DNA from: UBA6921 sp031363085
GTDB lineage: Bacteria; Pseudomonadota; Gammaproteobacteria; SG8-11
Length of the DNA stretch: 64,000 bases
Reading direction: 5' to 3'
Assembly: GCA_031363085.1 (NCBI GenBank)
Contig: JANLTU010000196.1
Span: 72,369-136,368 of the forward strand
Position 1 is the first letter of the stretch. Each line of letters begins with the position of its first letter. Positions 9,678 through 19,551 of this stretch are shown here, piece after piece. Under the pieces are notes generated by a model that saw only the letters and a list, made by a program, of their open reading frames with translations, made no database searches and had not been told where the DNA came from. Made by a program: the position numbers and the translations under genes.

Positions 9678-12167
9678 GTGAACCACAAAACAAAACTCGC
9701 AACGTTGATCCGCCGCCGACTGGGCGCGCTGTGCGCCATCAGCACCGTGTTATTCACCGCATGCGTACAAGAAGCGCAAAATAATCAGGGCAGCGCGCCG
9801 AATCCGGTTGCGCCACCTCCACCAACCACCAATGTTGTTGTGCCTGCAATTTCCATTGATTCGCCGCTCAATAATTCCGTAGTCGCGGGCACGGTGACCA
9901 TCACCGCAACCACAACCGGCTACGCCAACGCCGTGAATGTTCAGTACCAACTTGATGAAACCAATTTTGGCAGCGCTCAAACCCAGCCGCCTTACAGCCT
10001 TGCCTGGAACACCACGGAATATACCAACCGATCCTACCGGTTAAGCGCTATCGCAAGCGACATGGCGGGGAACAGCGTGCGCTCGACGACAATAACATTC
10101 ACCGTGAATAATCTTTACGACACCCAGAGCCCAACCGCGCCCACCCAAGTCACTGCAACGCCGGCATCGGCAAGCCAAATCAATCTCGCGTGGAATGCCG
10201 CCTCAGACAATATTGGTGTGGCGGGATACCGCGTGTACCGCAACGGAACCAACATCGCAACCGCCGGAACACCCAGTTATGCGGATGCTTCAGTGGCGCC
10301 TTCATCGCAGTATTCCTACACCGTCACCGCCTACGATGCGGCCGGGAATGAAAGCCCGCAGAGCGCTCCTCCGGTACTTGCAACCACACCGTCCTCGGAC
10401 CCCACACCACCGACCGTGTCGTTCACCAACCCCAGCAATAACTCCAGCGTTGCCAACAGCGTGCTTGTTACCGCCTCGGCCAGTGACAACGTGGGCGTCG
10501 TGGGCGTGCAATTCAAATTGGACAATAGCAATTTGGGCGTGGAAGTCACCAGCCCACCGTATAGCGTTGCTTGGAATACAAAGTCCGTTACTACGCCCTC
10601 GCATACGTTAACCGCCGTGGCACGTGATGCCGCCGGCAACAGCGCATCGGCGACGATTACCGTAACCGTAGCTAACCCAGTGCTCGATACCACCGCACCC
10701 GGTGCACCCACGAATCTGACCGCCACGCCGGCTTCCGCGTCGCAGATCAATCTTGCGTGGAGCGCAGCAACGGACAACGTCGCCGTCACCGGCTATAAGG
10801 TCTATCGCACGGGCGCGGGGTTACCTCTTGCAACCACGACCACGACGAGTTTTTCGAATACCGGACTTACATCGTCGGCACAGTATTCCTACGCCGTCAC
10901 CGCCATAGACGCCGCCGGCAATGAGAGCCTGTCAAGTATTGCCGCCTCGGCAAGCACCCCCTCCTCCGATCCAACGCCACCGACGGTATCGTTCGCCAGC
11001 CCCACCAATAACGCCGTCGTATTCGGCACCGTAACCATCGCCGCATCGGCCAGCGACAATGTCGGCGTGGTGGGCGTACAATTTAAATTGGACAATAGCA
11101 ATTTAGGCGCGGAAATTACGAACGGATTGTATAACTACGCGTGGGACACCACTGCCGTTAGCAGCGGGAATGGGCTACATACGCTAATCGCGGTCGCGCG
11201 CGATGCCGCAGGAAACAGCTCATCGGCGACGCTAACCATCACCGTCAGTAACCCGGTGGCGGATATCCAAGCACCCACCACGCCGACCACTCTGACCGCA
11301 ACGCCGCTGTCGTCGTCACAGATTAATCTTGCCTGGGGCGCCTCCACCGACAACGTCGGCGTTAGCGGCTACAAGATCTATCGCAACGGCTCGCTGATCG
11401 CGACCACAGCAGCGACCAACTATTCCAATACCGGGCTCATCGCCTCAACCAGTTACTCCTACACCGTTGCGGCCTATGACGCGGCCAGCAATTTGTCTGG
11501 CCAAACAAGCGCCGTTCAGGCAACCACGCTGGCCGGTTCGACCAAGAAAAGTTATTCAACTAATTTTGACGGCAGCGAACATCCCATCTCAGAAGGCGGC
11601 GCATGGTCACACAATGGTTTAGATTGGGCGATGATCCAAACGGGCGGTGGTATTGCCTACGGCACACAGACTGGTAGTAACGGCAGTGGCTACGATGACT
11701 CTTACGCTACGCTTTCGGGGTTCGCCCCTGATCAGACTGCCTCGGCTGTAATACAGCTCGCCAACATAAGTGGAGACAAGTGCTCATATGAAGCCGAATT
11801 ACACTTGCGCTGGAGCGACTCTGCGCATATCGCAAAAGGGTATGAAGTCGTTACTAGCTACACTGGCAGTTACGTTCAAATTGTTAGATGGAATGGCGCG
11901 TACGCAGATTTCGCTTATTTGCCAACCACTGGCATACAACAATATCCGGGCTTAAAAAATGGCGACGTGTTTTCAGCCAAGATTGTTGGCAATGTTATCA
12001 CCGCTTACGTCAATGGCAGTTTGGTCGCCCAAGCAACCGATTCGTCGCCTATTACCACCGGCAATCCCGGGATCGGTTTCTTCCGTCGAACAGTACCCGC
12101 GCTCGACTGCCAAACGGTTTCTAACTCCGCTTTTGGTTTCACGAGCTTCACCGCAACCGATAACTAA
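9678..12167 (+). CDS. Surface lipoprotein with alternating Ig-like and FN3 domains and a C-terminal lectin-like domain
   Basis: This 829-residue protein starts at GTG 9678. Its lipoprotein signal ends LFTACVQ (cysteine near residue 29) and is followed by a short Pro/Asn linker. Three pairs of domains follow. Each pair is an Ig-like unit (ISIDSPLNNSVV..., VSFTNPSNNSSV..., VSFASPTNNAVV...) and an FN3 unit (ATPASASQINLAWNAASDN..., with YSYTVTAYDAAGNES). The last 190 residues look like a concanavalin/laminin-G-type beta sandwich (YSTNFDGSEHPI to the end) without catalytic motif. Such proteins bind polysaccharide or matrix at the surface; the ligand is unknown. The DNA of units 2 and 3 is very similar (the phrase around GTACAATTCAAATTGGAC recurs), pointing to internal duplication. 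Confidence 0.8.
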   Translation: MNHKTKLATLIRRRLGALCAISTVLFTACVQEAQNNQGSAPNPVAPPPPTTNVVVPAISIDSPLNNSVVAGTVTITATTTGYANAVNVQYQLDETNFGSAQTQPPYSLAWNTTEYTNRSYRLSAIASDMAGNSVRSTTITFTVNNLYDTQSPTAPTQVTATPASASQINLAWNAASDNIGVAGYRVYRNGTNIATAGTPSYADASVAPSSQYSYTVTAYDAAGNESPQSAPPVLATTPSSDPTPPTVSFTNPSNNSSVANSVLVTASASDNVGVVGVQFKLDNSNLGVEVTSPPYSVAWNTKSVTTPSHTLTAVARDAAGNSASATITVTVANPVLDTTAPGAPTNLTATPASASQINLAWSAATDNVAVTGYKVYRTGAGLPLATTTTTSFSNTGLTSSAQYSYAVTAIDAAGNESLSSIAASASTPSSDPTPPTVSFASPTNNAVVFGTVTIAASASDNVGVVGVQFKLDNSNLGAEITNGLYNYAWDTTAVSSGNGLHTLIAVARDAAGNSSSATLTITVSNPVADIQAPTTPTTLTATPLSSSQINLAWGASTDNVGVSGYKIYRNGSLIATTAATNYSNTGLIASTSYSYTVAAYDAASNLSGQTSAVQATTLAGSTKKSYSTNFDGSEHPISEGGAWSHNGLDWAMIQTGGGIAYGTQTGSNGSGYDDSYATLSGFAPDQTASAVIQLANISGDKCSYEAELHLRWSDSAHIAKGYEVVTSYTGSYVQIVRWNGAYADFAYLPTTGIQQYPGLKNGDVFSAKIVGNVITAYVNGSLVAQATDSSPITTGNPGIGFFRRTVPALDCQTVSNSAFGFTSFTATDN

Positions 12168-12205
12168 GCACAGGCACGCGAAAAATAAATTGTGCCCGCG
12201 CTTTT
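12167..12205 (+). terminator. Candidate Rho-independent terminator after the Ig/FN3 gene
   Basis: Starting on the last base of the stop codon, AGCACAGGCAC (12167-12177) can pair with GTGCCCGCGCT (12192-12202). The 11-bp stem has two mismatches and is followed by TTTT. The loop is 14 bases. The position fits termination of the plus-strand lipoprotein gene. Confidence 0.5.
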
Positions 12206-12404
12206 ACAGTTGTCGAAGCTTCGGGTAACCCAAGCCCAACTGTAGAATCGCACAGCAGAGGCGAAGGTTCGCGTGCAACGTAGGGTTATACGCTTAACTC
12301 AAGAATTAGCGGCTCACTGCCGCGCTTCATAAAAAGTCAACAACATCGCCCTAAGCCGAAAGAATTGATCGCAACGTCATCCCGCACCGCGCACTGCCGG
12401 GCCG

Positions 12405-13046
12405 TTATTTCTTCGGCACCGGAGTCCCGCCCGCTTCCTCGCTGCTGCGGTTCGCGCCGCGCAGCTTTTCGGTGTGACGGCCCAGCACATGCGTGAACAA
12501 GGCTTGGCGCTCGGTGACCGACAGCGCCGGAAATTTAATGCCGATACGAAAAGGCTGCTCGGGATCTTTGCCTTCGCGTGCGCAGTGCGTAACTTCGCCA
12601 TAGGCGGTAACGACCAGATTTGACGACACCACCACGAGGCGCACTTCCACCGGCGTGTTGGGCAGTAATTCGGTGCTCACGTTAAACGACACACCGCCGG
12701 CGCTGAGGTTGACTTTTTTGTTTGGTTTGACGGCCTTGAACGGCTCGCCGGTTTTTGACACCACCTTGGCTAACAGATCCACCTTTTTGTTGATGGCCTC
12801 CAGACAACGCGCAATCGCCGTGTTGGTTTGTTTGATGCTTTCGATCAACGGATGAATCTGCGCATTGACGGCAGTGAGATCCGACAACACATCATTCGCA
12901 CGCACATCCTTGCGCAAGGCCGGCATTTTGCTTTTATCACGCGGCACTTCTGTCAAAACCCGGAACTCGATATACACTTCGTCGTCGATGCGGAAAAAAT
13001 TACGCTCATCGCTGTGCGAGCCCGGCGTGCGTCGGCTACCCGACAT
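12405..13046 (-). CDS. PilZ-domain protein with coiled linker
   Basis: The 213-residue protein begins FFRIDDEVYIEFRVL near residue 17, a form common at the start of gammaproteobacterial PilZ-type proteins. Residues about 60-95 form a predicted helix (IHPLIESIKQTNTAIARCLEAI). The C-terminal PilZ-like part contains VNLSAGGVSFNV near residue 115, matching the D/NxSxxG signature of c-di-GMP-binding PilZ domains. The usual N-terminal RxxxR is not obvious, so nucleotide binding is uncertain. AGGAGA lies eight bases before the ATG. The gene stands alone on the minus strand. Confidence 0.75.
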   Translation of the reverse strand: MSGSRRTPGSHSDERNFFRIDDEVYIEFRVLTEVPRDKSKMPALRKDVRANDVLSDLTAVNAQIHPLIESIKQTNTAIARCLEAINKKVDLLAKVVSKTGEPFKAVKPNKKVNLSAGGVSFNVSTELLPNTPVEVRLVVVSSNLVVTAYGEVTHCAREGKDPEQPFRIGIKFPALSVTERQALFTHVLGRHTEKLRGANRSSEEAGGTPVPKK

Positions 13047-13512
13047 AGAAAATCTCTCCTGTGGTCATCCCTGAATTTTTTCTAATTTCAGATTAAGCGT
13101 TTATCGGCATGACATGCTCATGGCTAAATACCGACTCAAGTTCGATGCAAACGGCTTTCAATCCGCATCGCCTTGAGACTTGCCGCCTACATTAACGGCG
13201 CATGCGGACCTTTCTGTAAAGATGACGGTGCCATGGATGCAATGCCGAAGTAAACCATGTAAATAGTGCTGTGCGCTGCGCGAATCACGCATCGCGGCCG
13301 GCTCCATGCGTAACGTGCTGGAGCAGATCAGACTCAAAGGCCGGTTACTGCAACACAGTGGCGATTTTGAAAGTAACTGTCATGTGAACCCATCGACAAA
13401 ACCGCCATAGCAAACGCCGTAGCCGCCACAAAAGCTCGGTAATAGCCGGCAAAAAAACCTTAGCGGTGCGATATACTGTGCGCCTCGATTCATTCACTTT
13501 GTGTGCGTATCC
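13047..13512. other. Divergent intergenic region
   Basis: About 465 bases separate the PilZ gene and the M48 protease gene. No gene is supported here. A TATACT hexamer at 13472-13477 is a possible -10 box for the protease gene, but no good -35 lies 16-18 bases upstream. Confidence 0.4.
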
Positions 13513-15084
13513 ATGCTCTTCTTTTGCCTTGATCGTCGGTTCGCATTTGCGTTTACCGTGGCACTTACTCTGGGAATCGTCGTCGCCTGCGCGCGCAATC
13601 CCGTCACTGGCAAAACCGAATTGCAGCTCGTGTCGGAACTGCAGGAAGTCCAAATCGGCGCGCAAAATTACCTCACCGCGCGGCAGTCGCAAGGGGGCGA
13701 CTGGGTGGTCGACGCGGAGCTCGGCGACTACGTGAGCAGCGTCGGCAAAAAATTAGTCAAGGTCAGCGACCGACCGGAACTTCCCTACGAATTCACCGTG
13801 CTCAACAACTCAGTGCCCAATGCCTGGGCACTGCCGGGCGGAAAAATCGCCGTGAATCGCGGCTTGCTGCTTGAGTTGAACAATGAAGCGGAACTGGCCG
13901 CCGTGCTCGGCCACGAAATCGTTCATGCCGCCGCCCGTCACGGCGCCAAGGCAATGGAACGCGGCCTGTTGCTGCAAGCGGGTGTGATGGGTTTAGGCGT
14001 GGCCGTCGGCGACAAAGACGGTAGCGCGCTGTTGGTCGGCGCAGGTGTACTGGGCGCGCAACTCATCGGTAAAAAATACGGCCGCGATGCAGAGCTGGAG
14101 TCAGATCGATATGGCATCACCTATATGGCGCGCGCCGGTTACGATCCACGTGCGGCTGTCACACTGCAAGAAACCTTTGTGCGTTTGTTCAAGGGCGAAA
14201 AATCCGGCTGGTTGGAGGGCATGTTCGCTTCTCACCCACCTTCGCCGGAACGCGTTGAAGCCAATAAAGCCACGGCGGCAACGTTCGCGCCGTCAGGGTT
14301 GCTGGGTGCCGAAGCTTATCAAGAGCAAATTGCGCTGTTGAAAAAAACCCGCGAGGCATACAACAAGCTCGACGAGGGTCGCAAAGCATTGGCTGCCAAC
14401 AATGCCGATGCGGCACTGGCCGCCGCCGATGCCGCACTAAAAATCGAGCCGCGCGAAGCGCTGTTCTACGGTTTGCGCGGCGATGCCAAAATCAAACAAA
14501 AACGTCTGCTCGACGCGCTTACAGATTTCGATCTCGCCATTGCGCGTAACCGCGACTATTTCCAGTTTTATTTACAGCGCGGTTTGATCAAACAACAATT
14601 ACGCGACGCTGACGCGCGTGCTGATCTAGAAAAAAGCGTGGCCTTGCTGCCCACAGCCGTCGCACATTTAGCGTTGGGCGATGACGCCCTCAAACGCAAC
14701 GACAAGGATTCCGCCAAGCAGAATTTCGCACTCGCGGCGCAATCCGAATCTGATGTCGGCAAGCGCGCAACGCTCCAGCTCGCACGTCTCGATTTAGCCG
14801 ACCATCCGGAAAAATACCTCGGCGTGGATAGCGCACGCGACGCGCGCGGTTACGTCACCGTGAGCGTACAAAACCGTTCGCCGATCAAAATCAAGAACCT
14901 GAAAGTTGCCGTGGCCTTATTCGATACCGCCGGCCAGATTGTCGCGCAGGATTCACTGACGCTGTCCGCCACACTCGACCTGCGCACCTCGATCACCGAA
15001 TCGACGCGCGTCGGCCCCCTGCCCACCGATCAGGATTTAGCGCGTGTACGCGTGAAAGTATTTTCGGCGGAACTGGCCGAGTGA
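13513..15084 (+). CDS. M48-family metalloprotease with TPR repeats (BepA-like lipoprotein)
   Basis: From ATG 13513 the protein has 523 residues. A signal ends IVVAC (cysteine near residue 26), indicating a lipoprotein. The peptidase M48 domain carries the zinc motif HEIVHAAARHG (HEXXH near residue 134) and a downstream ELESDRYG glutamate helix. Helical TPR-like repeats follow from about residue 270 (DEGRKALAANNADAALAAADAALKIEP, seen as repeated ALxxADxAL patterns). In the family (BepA/YfgC, LoiP), such enzymes act in the periplasm on misassembled outer-membrane proteins. The C-terminal 80 residues form an extra beta domain. A GTG at 13501 is an alternative start. Its last codon overlaps the next gene. 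Confidence 0.88.
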   Translation: MLFFCLDRRFAFAFTVALTLGIVVACARNPVTGKTELQLVSELQEVQIGAQNYLTARQSQGGDWVVDAELGDYVSSVGKKLVKVSDRPELPYEFTVLNNSVPNAWALPGGKIAVNRGLLLELNNEAELAAVLGHEIVHAAARHGAKAMERGLLLQAGVMGLGVAVGDKDGSALLVGAGVLGAQLIGKKYGRDAELESDRYGITYMARAGYDPRAAVTLQETFVRLFKGEKSGWLEGMFASHPPSPERVEANKATAATFAPSGLLGAEAYQEQIALLKKTREAYNKLDEGRKALAANNADAALAAADAALKIEPREALFYGLRGDAKIKQKRLLDALTDFDLAIARNRDYFQFYLQRGLIKQQLRDADARADLEKSVALLPTAVAHLALGDDALKRNDKDSAKQNFALAAQSESDVGKRATLQLARLDLADHPEKYLGVDSARDARGYVTVSVQNRSPIKIKNLKVAVALFDTAGQIVAQDSLTLSATLDLRTSITESTRVGPLPTDQDLARVRVKVFSAELAE

Positions 15085-16169
15085 GCACGAGCGCGTCGAC
15101 CTGGGACGTCGCGCGGCAGTTCGATTTCGGCGCCCGGTTGCGCGACGTGCGCGCCCACGGTTGCGGCCTGATCAACGACACCTACCTCGTCACGCTCGAC
15201 CGCGCGTTGCCACACCATGCCATTCTGCAACGCATCAATAGCAAGGTATTCCCGCAGCCACGACACATCATGCAGAACCTGCGCGTGCTGGTGGATCATG
15301 CGCGACGTTTTACATCACAACCCGGCGCCTTACTGCAAATTCCGGACTTGTACCGCGCACATGACGGCCATGATTTCGCACTCGATGCTGAAGGCAATTA
15401 TTGGCGTGCGCTGCACTTCATTGCCGATACCCGCGCGCTTGATCACCTCGCGAATCCGACCCAGGCGCACAATATCGGTGGTGCGCTCGGTGGCTTTCAT
15501 GCGCTGCTCAATGAATTGCCCACCGAACGTTTGCACACTACCTTACCCGGCTTTCACATCGCGCCGAATTATCTGGCGCACTTCGATACCGTCAGAGCCC
15601 GCGCTGCCATCGATGCTGACACGGCTGCCGCCTGCGAATTCGTGGCACCGCGCCGCGCGCTCGCCGCCACGCTCGAACACGGCAAACGCGCCGGCGTGCT
15701 ACCGCTGCGCGCCGCTCATGGCGATCCAAAGCTCGACAATTTTTTATTCGACGCACACAGTGATCGCGTCGTCAGCTTGATCGATCTCGACACCGTACAA
15801 CCCGGCCTGATTCATTACGATCTCGGTGACTGTCTGCGTTCCTGCTGCAACCGCAGCGGCGAGTCGTCCGCCGACCCGGCAAACACGCAATTCGATTTAG
15901 AGTTGTGCGGCGCAATTCTGCGTGGCTACGTCGACGCCGCACGCGAGTTTTTAACCGCACCTGACTTTGACTTCATCTACGACGCCATCCGCTTGATTCC
16001 CTTTGAATTGGGATTGCGCTTTCTAACCGACCACCTAGAAGACGACGTATATTTTAAAACCCAAACGCATGGCCAAAACCTGCACCGCGCACGCGTGCAG
16101 TTTCAATTGACCGCCCGCATCGAGCAAAACGAAACTGCGATTCGCAACCTGATTGCGGACTTGCGTTAA
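15081..16169 (+). CDS. Aminoglycoside phosphotransferase-fold kinase, sugar kinase-like
   Basis: The gene starts at GTG 15081, overlapping the protease stop by four bases, so they are co-translated. The 362-residue protein has the APH-fold active site AAHGDPKLDNFLF near residue 213 (Brenner HGDxKxxN) and IDLDTVQPGLIHYDLGDCLRS (DFD-like metal motif) near residue 233. The N-terminal lobe has GLINDTYLV and the stretch AILQRINSKVF, a phrase typical of the group that includes N-acetylhexosamine 1-kinase. A sugar or amino-sugar substrate is therefore more likely than an antibiotic. Why it is coupled to an M48 protease is not clear. Confidence 0.8.
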   Translation: MSTSASTWDVARQFDFGARLRDVRAHGCGLINDTYLVTLDRALPHHAILQRINSKVFPQPRHIMQNLRVLVDHARRFTSQPGALLQIPDLYRAHDGHDFALDAEGNYWRALHFIADTRALDHLANPTQAHNIGGALGGFHALLNELPTERLHTTLPGFHIAPNYLAHFDTVRARAAIDADTAAACEFVAPRRALAATLEHGKRAGVLPLRAAHGDPKLDNFLFDAHSDRVVSLIDLDTVQPGLIHYDLGDCLRSCCNRSGESSADPANTQFDLELCGAILRGYVDAAREFLTAPDFDFIYDAIRLIPFELGLRFLTDHLEDDVYFKTQTHGQNLHRARVQFQLTARIEQNETAIRNLIADLR

Positions 16170-16195
16170 GCACGCCCAGAAAACGATCCAAGCAC

Positions 16196-16912
16196 TCACT
16201 CGGCCCGCTGCCACACCCGCACATCGATAGCATTTCGCTTGGCGACACGTCGCTGTTGTGCGATGGCCAACGAAAGAAAGCCCACCATCAACAACAACAG
16301 CGTGCTTGGCTCATCTATTTTCAGCAGCTTCCAATAACCGGTGCCGCCAACACAATTGGCCGGATGATAACATGCACCCGGAGAATCACTGCCTAGCGAG
16401 GCGATGGTAAACAAGCTGTCTCGACTGCTCATTCCCACGTCGGTGTACATGTCATTCAGATACATGGACCCGGTTAAAAACTCACCAAACGTCACATCAA
16501 AATTCCAGTAACCTGGGCTGACCACGATGTCATTGGCCAAAAGGCCGCGTGCCCCACAGTAGGGGCTCAAACCATAGCCTGGAGAATGGCCGCACTCTGA
16601 GGAGCGTAACTGGATTGGATCGGTGAAGCCCCGATCCACTGAGGGCGTGGAATCGAAATTCACGGGCGTGGCAAAGTCGATGGATTCGACGCCGAAATAC
16701 GGTGCGGGGTCACTTGAATGCGCCGTGCGATGGGTAAACGCCCCGCCGTAGGTCCAAATGCTTTCGTCAAACGCAATGGATGCTTTAATTGGTCCCACGT
16801 TGCTGTTGGACGCAACGTCGTACCAGTTGTAAATGACTACAGCACCCACATTCGTGGTTAATAGCCCAAAAAGCAACGCGCCGCTGATGCAACCAAATTT
16901 AAAGTGTTTCAT
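16196..16912 (-). CDS. PEP-CTERM sorted secreted protein
   Basis: From ATG 16912, preceded by GGGAGG at good spacing, the protein has 238 residues. It has an N-terminal signal peptide (MKHFKFGCISGALLFGLL...NVGA). The C-terminus shows the sorting module DEPSTLLLLMVGFLSLAIAQ, then RR: an EP motif, a hydrophobic stretch and basic residues, as in PEP-CTERM proteins processed by exosortase. The middle region has several Cys and Tyr residues and no known domain. An exosortase gene must be elsewhere in the genome, because none lies in this window. It is convergent with the kinase gene, 26 bases apart. Confidence 0.75.
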   Translation of the reverse strand: MKHFKFGCISGALLFGLLTTNVGAVVIYNWYDVASNSNVGPIKASIAFDESIWTYGGAFTHRTAHSSDPAPYFGVESIDFATPVNFDSTPSVDRGFTDPIQLRSSECGHSPGYGLSPYCGARGLLANDIVVSPGYWNFDVTFGEFLTGSMYLNDMYTDVGMSSRDSLFTIASLGSDSPGACYHPANCVGGTGYWKLLKIDEPSTLLLLMVGFLSLAIAQQRRVAKRNAIDVRVWQRAE

Positions 16913-17117
16913 TTGCAACCTCCCCATGTGCCGGAAAATACAGCTCACGCACTGATACTGTGAATCTGTATTTCTACTGTAGGGAAGAATGGGCTGCGCC
17001 GCTGTTCGGCATCGCACATGCGCGTTGTGTGAATTTACGCATCAAGGTCAAGCCTCGCACTCGACGCTGTTCAGCCGGGCGCTGCGCTGAATAACATCGC
17101 GTCACGGATACGAGCAT

Positions 17118-17369
17118 TCAGCGTGTTAGCGCCTCCAGCCGCGTGAGTATCGCCAAACCTTCTGCACGTGTTGCACCGCAGGTGTCGAGGGCGGAACGAA
17201 AGCCGCGACACACCGCCGGACGCTCCGCTAGGCCAAATAGCCGGCAAAGAAAGTCGTCACCGAGTTGGATACAACGCACCCCTGCCGGTTTGCCTCGCGG
17301 CATGCCGGGAATGAACGACGAAATCGACGGCGCGATGCAACAAGCACCGCAACCGGGACGGCAATCCAT
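17118..17369 (-). CDS. YkgJ-family cysteine cluster protein
   Basis: This small protein of about 83 residues starts at ATG 17369, sharing one base with the stop of the upstream gene (TGATG). The cysteines CRPGCGACC at residues 3-11, then CIQLGDDFLCRLFG and RPAVCRGF, match the YkgJ family (UPF0153), thought to bind zinc or an iron-sulfur cluster. Function is unknown. Coupling with the upstream metallo-hydrolase suggests co-expression. Confidence 0.85.
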   Translation of the reverse strand: MDCRPGCGACCIAPSISSFIPGMPRGKPAGVRCIQLGDDFLCRLFGLAERPAVCRGFRSALDTCGATRAEGLAILTRLEALTR

Positions 17370-18286
17370 CAAAAATTATCCTGTTCGACTTCAAGAAAAG
17401 TGCGGTTGACGGCCATGCCCATCAACTCGTCGAAACTCACCATCGTGCGCCACTCGCTCAAGTCGAGCGTCTTGCGAATCTCCGCGTCGGACAGTCCCTT
17501 TTTGTAACCCGCCTCCACCGCCGCATAGAGCTTGGCCATACGTGCGCGCATTTCCGGCACCTGCTGCGGCAGCATCAGCGGCCCGTGCCCGGGAACGATG
17601 GTCTTGACATCCAGCGCCGCGACTTGGTCGAGCGTGGCAATCCAATGCTTGACATGGGCGTCACGGAAACTCGGCGCCATGTCTTGCACCAGAATGTCGC
17701 CCGCAATCAGGATTTTTTCGTCGGGTAGGACGATCATCATGTCGCCCGGAGAATGCGAACCCAGCGGCACGATAAAACGCAGCTTCACGCCGTCGATGAG
17801 GCGCTCCGTCGTGCTGCCATCGGCGAAGGTGATGCTCGCCGACACCCGCTTGGTGTTGGGAAATTTCCGCCCCAGCACATTCTCAATAATGCCAATCCAC
17901 TCGTAATCGGGGCTTTCGAGCAACTCTTTGCATTTTTGCGAACTCAGCACCTGCGCACCCGGAAACGCACTGTTGCCCAAGGTGTGGTCGCCATGGTGAT
18001 GGGTATTGACAATATGCGTGACGGGCTTGGGCGTGAGCGCGGCAATGCGTGTGCGAAGGAGCGTACCGATTTCGTCGGTTAAGCCGGTGTCGATCAGAAT
18101 CACACCGTGCTCACCGATGATCACGGTGCTGTTGACCATGTAACCGCCGTTCTTCTTGTCCGGCAAACCTTCTGGCCCGAGCAGAGCATAGACATGCTCG
18201 GTAAGCTTTTCCACCTTGGGCGTCGGCAGCGCTGCATATGTCGACACCGTGTGCAATGTGACCATCACCATCGCTAACAAACGCAC
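17369..18286 (-). CDS. Exported metallo-beta-lactamase-fold hydrolase
   Basis: The metallo-beta-lactamase core shows NTHHHGDHTLGN (HxHxDH), GSHSPGDMMIV and GHGPLM zinc-ligand regions, with AGDILVQDMAP as the bridging aspartate. An N-terminal hydrophobic signal (RLLAMVMVTLHTVSTYA) is followed by ALPTPKVEKLTEHVYALLGPEG, typical of periplasmic MBL proteins near methanol/quinoprotein systems. The start is uncertain: GTG 18286 gives a normal signal peptide, while the frame stays open to TTG 18427. The substrate is unknown. It forms a pair with the YkgJ-type gene downstream. Confidence 0.82.
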   Translation of the reverse strand: MRLLAMVMVTLHTVSTYAALPTPKVEKLTEHVYALLGPEGLPDKKNGGYMVNSTVIIGEHGVILIDTGLTDEIGTLLRTRIAALTPKPVTHIVNTHHHGDHTLGNSAFPGAQVLSSQKCKELLESPDYEWIGIIENVLGRKFPNTKRVSASITFADGSTTERLIDGVKLRFIVPLGSHSPGDMMIVLPDEKILIAGDILVQDMAPSFRDAHVKHWIATLDQVAALDVKTIVPGHGPLMLPQQVPEMRARMAKLYAAVEAGYKKGLSDAEIRKTLDLSEWRTMVSFDELMGMAVNRTFLEVEQDNF

Positions 18287-18487
18287 GAAAACATGCTTGC
18301 TTCGTGTGGTTAGCGTGCGTATCGGAGGTGTCGCCAAGGCCGCATTGGACTTCAACGATTGGTAAAATTCTTCCACTTTCCACCGTATTTTGTTGATGGT
18401 GATGACAGTCTGCTGTTGAGCGTGCAATCGCTATACACCCGAAGCAATAGACTCGTGCTACCGCCCTTGATCAGATGTCTCGCTCGC

Positions 18488-19090
18488 TTAACAGTGGGCC
18501 CGATGATTTTTCGCCAGATATTGCTGGTGATAATCTTCCGCGAAATAAAACTCCGGCGCGTCGATGATCTCGGTGGTAATTGCTGCGCGGCCCTGCGCCG
18601 CGAGATTTTTCTGCTGATGATCACGCGACGCCAGTGCGATGGTTTGTTGCGCGGCGCTATAGGCATAGATCCCGGAGCGGTATTGCGTACCCACATCAGG
18701 GCCCTGCTGCATCCCCTGCGTGGGATCGTGCGCTCCCCAGAATAACGCGAGCAGTTGCTCGAAGCTGACCTGGGCGGGATCGTATACCACGCGCACGACT
18801 TCGTTATGGCCGGTCATGCCGCTGCACACTTCTTCGTAACTGGGATTACGCGTGTAGCCACCGGCATAACCCGCTGCGGTGACGTAAACACCCGGCATCA
18901 ACCAGAATTTGCGTTCCACACCCCAAAAACACCCCATGCCAAACAACACTATTTCCAGGCCGGCTGGAAACGGGCCGGCCATCGGGCGCTGATTAACAAA
19001 GTGCTGTGCAGATACAGGCATTTTTTGCTCCCGGCCCGGCAGCGCTGCTTCACGAGTGGGCATGCGGGTTTTCTTTTCGCGCCAGAGCAT
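18488..19090 (-). CDS. msrA: Peptide-methionine (S)-S-oxide reductase
   Basis: This 200-residue enzyme has the catalytic [11 protein letters not shown] (nucleophile Cys near residue 54), [20 protein letters not shown] and [12 protein letters not shown], all hallmarks of MsrA. It reduces the S-epimer of methionine sulfoxide in proteins using thioredoxin. The start ATG 19090 follows AGGAG at six bases. The N-terminal extension of about 40 residues before the catalytic core ([11 protein letters not shown]...) is of the E. coli type. The extreme C-terminus HRAHC carries a Cys that could be the resolving residue. Confidence 0.95.
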   Translation of the reverse strand: MLWREKKTRMPTREAALPGREQKMPVSAQHFVNQRPMAGPFPAGLEIVLFGMGCFWGVERKFWLMPGVYVTAAGYAGGYTRNPSYEEVCSGMTGHNEVVRVVYDPAQVSFEQLLALFWGAHDPTQGMQQGPDVGTQYRSGIYAYSAAQQTIALASRDHQQKNLAAQGRAAITTEIIDAPEFYFAEDYHQQYLAKNHRAHC

Positions 19091-19170
19091 GGGGGTCTCC
19101 TAAGATTAAGTGGGTCGCAACTCTAACTACTTGTACTTGGTCGCAAATGGTGTGCTGGCCTTACAGCACT

Positions 19171-19551
19171 TCAGGGCACGCGTTGCCAGTTTTCTTCGTG
19201 GCCCGTCGCCGCACGCAGCGACAAGGCTTGATCGGTCAGTTCAAGAATTGCGTCGCTGGAACTGTAACCTGCTGCAAGGCTGGCGACGCTGGATTCAATG
19301 ATTAACAAATTCAGGTACCCGCGCTTGAAGCGCCACGAGCCTGTGTATTTGCCGTCCGGTGTTGCATTGCCGGCAAAATCGACGTGCTGCAAACTGCCGC
19401 TGAGGCTGCCGTCGGCGCGCAGGTCAAGATGATTCAGGCGACTGCCGTCATTGCTTTCCCACGCACCAACCAGTTGTTGCTCAGGCCCGCCGCACGCCGC
19501 TAGCACAACGCCACACAACGCCATGGTGGCGACGTGGCGTAACAGCCTCAC
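19171..19551 (-). CDS. Small lipocalin-like lipoprotein
   Basis: The start is GTG 19551, overlapping the upstream TGA (GTGTGA), so it is the last gene of a coupled run. The protein of about 126 residues has a lipoprotein signal ending VVLAACGG (cysteine near residue 18). A compact beta-rich domain follows: LVGAWESNDGSRLNHLDLRADG then YTGSWRFKRGYL. The W-E/S-x-x-G pattern at the start and the LxLxxDG strand resemble small lipocalin/META-like lipoproteins. The exact family and role are unknown. Confidence 0.7.
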   Translation of the reverse strand: MRLLRHVATMALCGVVLAACGGPEQQLVGAWESNDGSRLNHLDLRADGSLSGSLQHVDFAGNATPDGKYTGSWRFKRGYLNLLIIESSVASLAAGYSSSDAILELTDQALSLRAATGHEENWQRVP